The notes below the pieces were generated by a model. That model saw only the letters and a program-made list of their open reading frames with translations, was not told the origin of the DNA and ran no database searches. Positions 1-5,214 of a DNA stretch of 27,145 nucleotides are shown here, in pieces; the first letter of the stretch is position 1; each line of letters begins with the position of its first letter. Made by a program: the position numbers and the translations under genes. Origin of the DNA: a virus; IMG/VR virus record IMGVR_UViG_3300032665_000158, positions 1-27,145 of that record; one strand, 5' to 3'.

Positions 1-27
1 ACAAGATCAGTAGGACGGCGTGGCCCA

Positions 28-276
28 TCAGGGTTTGCCGGACAAACGCTTGATAATGACCTGTTGCAGCTCGTCGATCTCCGCCTTTGCCGCCGCCAAT
101 TGATTGCGGCTGTCGGCCAGCGCCTTAATCAGCGCATCCTTCTCGTCCGTCAGCGCCCGTATAACCGTCAGGAGCCGCCCGATCGTCTCTTGCTGCCGAA
201 GGATAGACGGCAGCTCGTCAAGCCGTCTCAGGACGTCTGAAGCCCATTTAGGGACGGGTAACTGGGGCGCTGTCAT
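28..276 (-). CDS. Small coiled-coil protein, unknown
   Basis: An 82-aa protein with a short Pro-rich start (MTAPQLPVPKW) and then a nearly continuous helix from residue 12, with heptad-like Leu/Ile spacing: VLRRLDELPSILRQQETIGRL, then ALIKALADSRNQLAAAKAEIDELQQ. It has no membrane segment or signal peptide. The ATG lies inside the end of the i-spanin gene (29-base overlap) and 3 bases after the Rz1-like stop, so it appears to be the last coupled gene of the lysis block. No ribosome site is obvious. Confidence 0.65.
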   Translation of the reverse strand: MTAPQLPVPKWASDVLRRLDELPSILRQQETIGRLLTVIRALTDEKDALIKALADSRNQLAAAKAEIDELQQVIIKRLSGKP

Positions 277-730
277 GGGCTACTGTCGCGGCCCAGTCCA
301 CGGCATTTTGGAGTCGGGTAGCGTCGCGGGTACAGGCGGCGACAACGTCACCGAGGAGGGCTTCAACGTCAGGTCGAGCTGCTTCAGGAGCGGCAACGCT
401 TCCGACGGTTGCGACAGGCTGACCGGGGTCTTGCACGGGACGGGTACGTAGACGGTTTTCGTAGTCACGCACCCGGTGAGACAGACTATCGCCCAACAGG
501 GCAGCAGCATGGCTGCTCGACGTATACGCGGCATCGGCGTTTTCCTTCTCGGTGGTGGCGACCTTAATGGCCGCGGTGTGGGCCGCTTGAATGGCCTTGA
601 GGGTGTCCTCGAGCGCGACCACTTTCGCCCTGGCACTGTCCCGTTCGTGGTGCAAAACGCCGATCGTGCCGAGTAGGCCGAGCAACGGGACGGCCCACCA
701 GAAGCGACGCAGCAGGGCGAGCCAGATCAC
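248..730 (-). CDS. Rz: Inner-membrane spanin (Rz-like)
   Basis: The 160-aa protein begins with an N-terminal membrane anchor (IWLALLRRFWWAVPLLGLLGTIGVL) followed by a periplasmic coiled coil (HERDSARAKVVALEDTLKAIQ to about residue 100), the layout of Rz i-spanins. After the endolysin has cut the wall, it pairs with the outer-membrane lipoprotein to fuse both membranes. I chose the GTG at 730 since it overlaps the previous TGA as GTGA and puts the anchor at the N-terminus; a GTG at 811 would add 27 implausible residues. The Rz1-like gene lies entirely inside this one in another frame, which strongly supports the pair. Confidence 0.85.
   Translation of the reverse strand: MIWLALLRRFWWAVPLLGLLGTIGVLHHERDSARAKVVALEDTLKAIQAAHTAAIKVATTEKENADAAYTSSSHAAALLGDSLSHRVRDYENRLRTRPVQDPGQPVATVGSVAAPEAARPDVEALLGDVVAACTRDATRLQNAVDWAATVAHDSAPVTRP
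280..534 (-). CDS. Rz1: Outer-membrane spanin lipoprotein (Rz1-like), nested in Rz
   Basis: The 84-aa product has a lipoprotein signal peptide: basic start (MPRIRRAA), hydrophobic core (MLLPCWAIVCL) and lipobox LTGC, so it would be acylated and sorted to the outer membrane. The mature part begins VTTKTVYVPVPCKTP and is Pro-rich, as in Rz1. The gene lies wholly within the i-spanin gene in a different frame, the embedded arrangement known from lambda. Either ATG 534 or ATG 510 could be the start; both retain the signal. It ends 3 bases before the ATG of the next gene. Confidence 0.88.
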   Translation of the reverse strand: MPRIRRAAMLLPCWAIVCLTGCVTTKTVYVPVPCKTPVSLSQPSEALPLLKQLDLTLKPSSVTLSPPVPATLPDSKMPWTGPRQ

Positions 731-981
731 GGCGTCTTGTCCAAGAGGGTGTTCAGGTACCACTGCGCCTTGCGCAGCGACTCTCCCCCACCCTTCTTGC
801 GTTCGCGCCACACGTACTTGGCAATATTGCCTTTCAGGTAGCCGCGAAACTCCTCAGCCGTGAGCTGCGCCTCGATGGCCGTGATGCAGTCGATCATGCC
901 TTGGCGGTAGTGCTCGGGGTCGTTTATCGGGTCGGGGATTTCGATGGGTCGACTATCTTCCACAGGTCGTTTAAAGCGCAT
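727..981 (-). CDS. DUF3310 family protein
   Basis: The 84-aa protein matches the DUF3310 pattern: DPINDPEHYRQG (residues 17 to 28), IDCITAIEAQLTAEEFRGYLKGNIAKYVWR (30 to 59) and SLRKAQWYLNTLL at the end. The family is widespread in phages, and is usually linked to nucleotide metabolism or fused to such enzymes, but its biochemical role is not established. Usually it lies in early regions, so its place between lysis genes is slightly unusual. The TGA overlaps the GTG start of the inner-membrane spanin as GTGA. Confidence 0.85.
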   Translation of the reverse strand: MRFKRPVEDSRPIEIPDPINDPEHYRQGMIDCITAIEAQLTAEEFRGYLKGNIAKYVWRERKKGGGESLRKAQWYLNTLLDKTP

Positions 982-1151
982 TTGATCACCTCAACCATGC
1001 CGTACAGCTCATCGAGCTGCTTGTGAATGATGACGAGCTTGTCATCGACGGAATACTTACCGAACCGCGGCAACGGCCGCTGTCGGTAGGCGTACAGATT
1101 CGACAGCACCATGACGTGGTCGCCGTAGTCCGCTTTGGGGTCGTTGTCCAT
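924..1151 (-). CDS. Small protein, unknown
   Basis: The 75-aa product begins DNDPKADYGDHVMVLSNLYAYRQRP and has a helical second half, LVIIHKQLDELYGMVEVIKCALNDLW. Despite overlapping its upstream neighbour by 95 bases and the next gene by 58, it reads as a plausible protein and has AGGC 8 bases before the ATG. It seems more protein-like than the phosphoesterase frame over the shared bases. No family was recognised; the helical part could mediate oligomerisation. Confidence 0.6.
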   Translation of the reverse strand: MDNDPKADYGDHVMVLSNLYAYRQRPLPRFGKYSVDDKLVIIHKQLDELYGMVEVIKCALNDLWKIVDPSKSPTR

Positions 1152-1908
1152 ATTTGCGCCTGAGATAAGTCATCGAGAGCGGCATCAGGTCGTATGTGCC
1201 GTTCTCGACTTCGTTAAGGATGACGATGCCGTTCCACTCGGAATTCTGGACGTCGGCGGGTCGGTAATGTTCGTTGTCGAGGTAGAACCGTCCGCAGACC
1301 AGACCGTGCTTGACGTGATCCGGATACTGCTTGGAGGCGTACAGGAAGCCCTGCTGGTGGCCTTGGACGAAGCTCGAGCCGATGTTGTTGAGGCGCGAGA
1401 CGATCGTGCCGCCGATGGGGCGACCGCTGTAAGGGTTGGGGAAGTAGTGGCTGTACTTCACCCCGTCGATCTCAACGATCTTCAGGAACTCGTGGCGGGT
1501 AAACCACGGCGTCTTGAGGCTATCGAGGCTGATGATGCCTTCCCACTTGGGGTCGCGGAAGATCGCTCGGGTGAGCCGGTGTTCGTGGTTTCCGAACAGG
1601 AAATGACACTCGGGGCTCCACATCTTGCGCCGCCCTTTGGCGAGGCGCATCCGCTCGTCTTCCATCGGCCTCACGAGGCGGTCGAACGCTTCGTTGCCGG
1701 CCTCGATGTCGGGCATGACCCGCCGCCCTTCGGCTTCTTTAGAGCCGGGTGCGTCGTGCATGGACAGGCTGGGCAGATCCCACCAGTCGCCGATCACGAC
1801 GATGACGTCGGGTCGGTATTCGACAATGGCTTCGGCGGCCCAGTCTATGTGGGTGGTATCGGATCCCGGCCTGATTTGGGCATCGGGAATTATGAGGTGA
1901 CGTCGCAC
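1057..1908 (-). CDS. Calcineurin-like metallophosphoesterase
   Basis: The protein (283 aa from the GTG) has the metallophosphoesterase motifs in order: IIPDAQ (where Gln replaces the usual His of DxH), VIGDWWD, FLFGNHEHR, SHYFPNP and VQGHQQGF (GHxQ, not GHxH). These changes are normal for a phage subgroup recognised by the RPIGG and QGHQQG patterns. The substrate is unknown; proposals include nucleotides, nucleic acid ends and phosphoproteins. I place the start at GTG 1908, next to the upstream TGA; a GTG at 1956 would add 16 poor residues. The last 30 or so residues are Arg-rich and overlap the next gene by 95 bases, and probably are not structured. Confidence 0.83.
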   Translation of the reverse strand: MRRHLIIPDAQIRPGSDTTHIDWAAEAIVEYRPDVIVVIGDWWDLPSLSMHDAPGSKEAEGRRVMPDIEAGNEAFDRLVRPMEDERMRLAKGRRKMWSPECHFLFGNHEHRLTRAIFRDPKWEGIISLDSLKTPWFTRHEFLKIVEIDGVKYSHYFPNPYSGRPIGGTIVSRLNNIGSSFVQGHQQGFLYASKQYPDHVKHGLVCGRFYLDNEHYRPADVQNSEWNGIVILNEVENGTYDLMPLSMTYLRRKYGQRPQSGLRRPRHGAVESVRLPTAAVAAVR

Positions 1909-1909
1909 A

Positions 1910-2227
1910 TCATTTCTTGGATACCCGCTTTCGGGCGGGCTTCGGATAAACGGCACCGGTCAGCGCCTGGTGCAGTAACCCGGCCAAGGTGTCGACAAAC
2001 ACCTCGTTGCGGCCGAGCTTGTGGTTCATCATGTCCAAGATGGCGTGAACCATCTCGTGGAAGAAGGTATGGAGCTGGAGCGACTGGTCGATCTCGCCGC
2101 TGATGTGGATCTGGTGCAAAGTCGGCAACCAGATCCCGCAGCAGTCCTCCCCAAAGGCCCACTCGCCCGGCTTGGCCACGAACACTTGAATGGTGTGACC
2201 GAGCAGCGGGATCGTTTGGGGGATCAT
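1910..2227 (-). CDS. HExxH metalloprotein, putative peptidase
   Basis: The 105-aa product contains HEMVH at residues 57 to 61 in the context LHTFFHEMVHAILDMM, the helix of zinc metallopeptidases. An acidic segment follows (NEVFVDTLAGLL, 74 to 85) that could supply the third ligand. Before the motif are strands with IPLLGHTIQVFV, GIWLPTLHQIHIS. It has no signal peptide or membrane segment, so it acts in the cytoplasm. Similar short phage proteins are seen beside lysis or replication genes but have no settled substrate. AAGGAT lies 7 bases before the ATG. Enzymatic activity is an inference from the motif. Confidence 0.72.
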   Translation of the reverse strand: MIPQTIPLLGHTIQVFVAKPGEWAFGEDCCGIWLPTLHQIHISGEIDQSLQLHTFFHEMVHAILDMMNHKLGRNEVFVDTLAGLLHQALTGAVYPKPARKRVSKK

Positions 2228-2231
2228 GTCG

Positions 2232-2414
2232 CTATCCTTTGGCGATGACGGCAGCGGCGCCGGCGACCATGACGCCCACCAGGGCGAGATTGGCCGCTTG
2301 CTCCGAGGTGAGGCTGTGGTGAGCAAGCGAGAGCATGGCGGCGACGCCGGCCCAGCTTGAGGGCTCCTTGCCCCGGTCGATGGCGTAGAGCGCCAACGCT
2401 TTAAGCTTGTTCAT
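2232..2414 (-). CDS. Small holin-like membrane protein
   Basis: A 60-aa protein starting in an ATGA overlap with the endolysin stop. It has a basic, amphipathic N-terminus, then PSSWAGVAAMLSLAHHSL and a C-terminal membrane segment (ANLALVGVMVAGAAAVIAKG). Proteins with this PSxWAG pattern are common in phage lysis cassettes and often annotated as holins or holin-associated. Having candidates on both sides of the endolysin suggests a holin/antiholin pair; which is which cannot be told. Confidence 0.7.
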   Translation of the reverse strand: MNKLKALALYAIDRGKEPSSWAGVAAMLSLAHHSLTSEQAANLALVGVMVAGAAAVIAKG

Positions 2415-2830
2415 TGCGGATCGACTCCTGTTTCCATGATGGTCGCCAAGCGGACGGCCCGGCCTTTCACCTGCATGGCCCACTTGCTGTCGAGCATGGC
2501 TTCCTTGGCCGCGGTGTAGTCCTTGTCACGGATGGCCCGCATGAGGTCGTGGAAGCCGCTCAACCGGGTGGGGCCAAGGTTGAACATCATTTCGATGAGG
2601 ACGGAGCGCCGGGTGGGATCGAGGTCGAGGTAGCCGGCGATCGAGGCGCACTCGGCCTCGGCTTGCTCGAGCTGGATCTTGGCGACGGCGCTGGCGAAGG
2701 GTTCGGGCCAGTCTTGCAGGGCGCAGCCGTAGCCGATGGTCTGGACGCCGACGGTATCGAGGTAGACAGAGGGCCGGAAGCCCTCTGCCGACTTGACTCG
2801 CGGTAAGGCGATGTCCAACTCCGCGCTCAT
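2411..2830 (-). CDS. Endolysin, T4-type lysozyme (GH24)
   Basis: The 139-aa enzyme cleaves the glycan strand of peptidoglycan. The GH24 catalytic triad is visible with correct spacing: Glu16 in KSAEGFR, Asp25 in VYLDTVG and Thr31 in QTIGYG, the same 9- and 6-residue steps as Glu11, Asp20 and Thr26 of T4 lysozyme. The C-terminal lobe shows SVLIEMMFNLGPTRLSGF, the family helix, and DYTAAKEAMLDSKWA. There is no N-terminal signal or SAR segment, so export depends on a holin. It overlaps the holin candidate (ATGA) upstream and another membrane gene (ATGA) downstream. Confidence 0.95.
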   Translation of the reverse strand: MSAELDIALPRVKSAEGFRPSVYLDTVGVQTIGYGCALQDWPEPFASAVAKIQLEQAEAECASIAGYLDLDPTRRSVLIEMMFNLGPTRLSGFHDLMRAIRDKDYTAAKEAMLDSKWAMQVKGRAVRLATIMETGVDPQ

Positions 2831-3009
2831 TCCATGGCCTTCAGTCGTTTACGATGGAACAACAGGGCGTAGGTGCCGGAAACCAGAGCGATACACAGTA
2901 CGATGAACTGTAGCACTTCGTTTGCTGCGGTTAAGTGACTGAAGAACCAACCTATCCACGCGGTCAGGGCTGCGCCGTCGGCAACCTTTTCATTGACTGA
3001 CCCTTCCAT
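2827..3009 (-). CDS. Holin candidate
   Basis: This 60-aa protein has a hydrophilic start, a hydrophobic stretch at 15 to 28 (ALTAWIGWFFSHLT), a second at 32 to 50 (VLQFIVLCIALVSGTYALL), and a basic tail, FHRKRLKAME. The size, two membrane segments and positive C-terminus are normal for class II holins, which permeabilise the inner membrane at a set time and release endolysin. Its TGA overlaps the endolysin ATG, as expected of a holin-lysin pair. The assignment rests on topology and neighbours because holins share little sequence. Confidence 0.72.
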   Translation of the reverse strand: MEGSVNEKVADGAALTAWIGWFFSHLTAANEVLQFIVLCIALVSGTYALLFHRKRLKAME

Positions 3010-3010
3010 G

Positions 3011-3160
3011 TCACAGTTTCCCGATGTCGCTTTTTACGGCGTCCGCGGCGGCCTTGACGGCGTTTGCTTCGGCGGTGGCTTTGGCACCGAGCTTTTCCCA
3101 GAGAACAGCACCACCCGCAACGAGGACGAGGGCGATAAAGAGGTACAAGAGGGCTTCCAT
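3011..3160 (-). CDS. 49-aa membrane protein with helical tail
   Basis: An AGGAG site 7 bases upstream supports this start. Residues 3 to 21 are a membrane segment (ALLYLFIALVLVAGGAVLW); the rest is an Ala/Lys-rich amphipathic helix with AKATAEANAVKAAADAVK, which would face one side of the membrane. It directly precedes the holin candidate. It may be a holin partner or pinholin-like protein; no family was recognised. Confidence 0.65.
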   Translation of the reverse strand: MEALLYLFIALVLVAGGAVLWEKLGAKATAEANAVKAAADAVKSDIGKL

Positions 3161-3169
3161 TGAAATCTC

Positions 3170-3256
3170 CTAGTGGCGGGGGCGAAAATTATCGTCGTTG
3201 AGTAACCAGTCGCCGATCAGCAAGATCGCGACCGTGGCGAGGAGGACGAAGGTCAT
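3170..3256 (-). CDS. 28-aa single-pass membrane peptide
   Basis: The AAGGAAAC ribosome site lies 6 bases before the ATG, inside the previous gene, and ATG and TGA overlap. The peptide is a hydrophobic helix (FVLLATVAILLIGDWLL) followed by a short hydrophilic tail, NDDNFRPRH. Despite the length, start signals and context support it. It could be a lysis accessory or small holin-like peptide, but this is not shown. Confidence 0.6.
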   Translation of the reverse strand: MTFVLLATVAILLIGDWLLNDDNFRPRH

Positions 3257-3384
3257 AATGTTTCCTTCCGGTGATTCGGGTACGCCTTGTTGAGCGCGTC
3301 ACCGACCTTCTGGGCCAGCTCGAGCTGCGTCAGTTCTTCGGGGTCACCCGCCTCGAGGACGGTGTTGAAGTCGGCGTGGATCAT
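3253..3384 (-). CDS. 43-aa acidic protein, unknown
   Basis: A short gene starting in the repeated AAGGA-spacer-ATG context and ending in an ATGA overlap with the next gene. The product (MIHADFNTVLEAGDPEELTQLELAQ...) is soluble, acidic and probably two helices, with a basic tail that contains NHRKETL. No family was recognised. The good ribosome site and coupled ends make translation likely. Confidence 0.65.
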   Translation of the reverse strand: MIHADFNTVLEAGDPEELTQLELAQKVGDALNKAYPNHRKETL

Positions 3385-3396
3385 GGGGTGTCCTTA
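3381..3396 (-). repeat. 16-bp duplicated start region, copy 2
   Basis: Identical to the copy at 5199 to 5214. The two copies bracket the second spike gene, as expected if a spike cassette was inserted or duplicated here. Confidence 0.9.
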
Positions 3397-5202
3397 AACT
3401 GGCGTGTAAACGGTGCTGTTAACACCGTCTTTCCAGACGGCGGTTGTTGCTCGACCAGACGCGAAAACGACTCGATTGTTAGTGGTATCCCATACCTGCT
3501 TGCCGGGATACTTGTTGATCGAATTAACCGTCGCCGATGCAAGCGCCAGATTTGTCGCCGTTTCTCTCGTGACGCCGGGATTAAACAACCCGTTTTTGAC
3601 GATGGTTGCCATGTCGGCAAACGTCTTTTCGTTGTTGACGGGCCCCTGATACACCTGCATTTTGGCGATTTTCAGAACAGGCGCCGATGTGTCGTATGGC
3701 GTGATTTGCACTGAGCCTGACGATCCAGCGTTGTAAACAGCCGCGGATAGGACAACTCGCGTTGTTTGTCCGGCCACCAACGACAACCCGCCATCCGTGC
3801 CAATTCTGCGAGTGTTGGTTCCGTCATAAAAAATGACGCTTACGGGGCAGGTAACCGACGACTTAATCAAAAAGGTAATTAAGATGTTTTGGTTTGCCAA
3901 CAAACCCGGAATGTTAAATACGTTGACCGAACCACCCGCGACGGACGTGCAAGCGATGTTTGCGCAATTGCCGAGTTCTGGATCTTCTACATAAGTCAGC
4001 GTACCCGCCGATCCGCCATAGGCTCCGATGGTCGGCGATGCGTCTGCCAGTAGCGGAGTCACTGAGGAATCAATGGTCAGGATTGGCGTTCCGTACAACA
4101 CGCACTGCTGGGTGATTCCGCCCGATTGCGCCATTCTTATTTCGTCGGGCCACCGCAGAACATTTTGCGTCAGGCCGATACCTTGAAAGCGGCCGGTCAA
4201 CACAACGCCACTGGTCGAATCTGCTTTGACCAAATAGCTGCCGGTGGTTGACGAACCGCCAGAAACATTGCCCAACGTCAGCGTCGAACTGTTTTCTAAA
4301 ATTGCAAAAGTCGTTGCGCCGTATTCCTCAACAACAAAATCCTCGCATCGAGCGCTCGCGCTACTGAGGTACAGCGAGCACTGCTTGACGGTCTTGCCTT
4401 GGATCGTCGCGGACGTCGGGCCGCTTTGGCAGTTGCCTTCAGGCGATCCACCGTAGAACGTCGCAGACGCACTAAATATCGCGATGCCGCAAAGACTGTT
4501 GCCGTTCGTTTGCAGGTTGTAAAAATTGTTCGCAATGGAACCCCAGTTGCCCGGGCTGCCATCAATCATCAAACCGACTTGCTTTGACGTTGCAATCAGT
4601 CCATAGAAGTCATTGCTGTTTGCCCCGCCGCCGGCGACGATTGGAGACAAATAGAATCCGACTCCAGTCCCGCCATTGGCGATCAAGTTCGTGAATCGGC
4701 AGAACTGCACTTGCCCAAAATTGAATGACACCGTGTCGGCGTATTCAACTTTCACATTGGACATCGTGAGATTAGCGACCGGATTGACCGTGTCTACAGC
4801 AAAGCCGGTGATTCCCGTTTTGCTGTTGTTGCTGATGTTTAGGTCACGGATTTCTTGGTAGTAGGTATTACCTAATCCGGGGCCGCCCGTCGCATAAACG
4901 ATAGTGATTGAGTTCGCTGACGCATTGACCAGCGAGTCATTGCCTCGCAAAGTTCCATTGCTTGGCACGGAGATTTGGCTAGAGAAATAGGTGCCGTATG
5001 GAAACGACACGGGGCCAACGGGGGACGCGGTGAACGCATTGGATATTGCCGTCGCGCTATTTGTAGCCCCTGTCGGATCTGCACCAAAGTCCAGAACGCT
5101 GACCGACTCTTGCAGCTTCGACGCCGTAGTGCGGTCAACAGCGCCAGTGCCGCCCTGGTTGTAGTGACTGCCGAGCTGGGAGAGGTTGTATGAGGCTGTC
5201 AT
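3394..5202 (-). CDS. Second tailspike, beta-helix without head-binding domain
   Basis: The 602-aa protein starts with a short leader and then the module SKLQESVSVLDFGADPTG (29 to 45) that also opens the beta-helix of the upstream spike. It continues as a beta-helix (repeats such as EIRDLNISNNSKTG, FYNLQTNGNSLCG). The C-terminal part (about 370 to 520) reads as a carbohydrate-binding-like beta domain with CPVSVIFYDGTNTRRIGTDGG. It has no P22-type attachment domain, so it probably docks on another fibre. A TAAGGA ribosome site embeds the previous stop. The whole gene is AT-richer than the flanking genes, suggesting acquisition from another phage. Confidence 0.83.
   Translation of the reverse strand: MTASYNLSQLGSHYNQGGTGAVDRTTASKLQESVSVLDFGADPTGATNSATAISNAFTASPVGPVSFPYGTYFSSQISVPSNGTLRGNDSLVNASANSITIVYATGGPGLGNTYYQEIRDLNISNNSKTGITGFAVDTVNPVANLTMSNVKVEYADTVSFNFGQVQFCRFTNLIANGGTGVGFYLSPIVAGGGANSNDFYGLIATSKQVGLMIDGSPGNWGSIANNFYNLQTNGNSLCGIAIFSASATFYGGSPEGNCQSGPTSATIQGKTVKQCSLYLSSASARCEDFVVEEYGATTFAILENSSTLTLGNVSGGSSTTGSYLVKADSTSGVVLTGRFQGIGLTQNVLRWPDEIRMAQSGGITQQCVLYGTPILTIDSSVTPLLADASPTIGAYGGSAGTLTYVEDPELGNCANIACTSVAGGSVNVFNIPGLLANQNILITFLIKSSVTCPVSVIFYDGTNTRRIGTDGGLSLVAGQTTRVVLSAAVYNAGSSGSVQITPYDTSAPVLKIAKMQVYQGPVNNEKTFADMATIVKNGLFNPGVTRETATNLALASATVNSINKYPGKQVWDTTNNRVVFASGRATTAVWKDGVNSTVYTPV
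5068..5157 (-). repeat. Spike linker module, copy 2
   Basis: Thirty codons near the start of the second spike gene, with SKLQESVSVLDFGADPTG identical in protein to copy 1 at 6952 to 7041. The DNA is also clearly related, with several synonymous changes. Confidence 0.9.
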
Positions 5203-5214
5203 GGGGTGTCCTTA
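5199..5214 (-). repeat. 16-bp duplicated start region, copy 1
   Basis: TAAGGACACCCCATGA combines the stop of one gene, the ribosome site and the ATG of the next. It is identical to the copy at 3381 to 3396, the other end of the second spike gene. Confidence 0.9.

Noticed and set aside
1135-2103. Long plus-strand open frame (322 codons) opposite the phosphoesterase
   Set aside because: It is the complement of a gene with strong family motifs; its own translation is Val/Asp/Arg-rich with no domains. High GC produces such antisense frames throughout the window.
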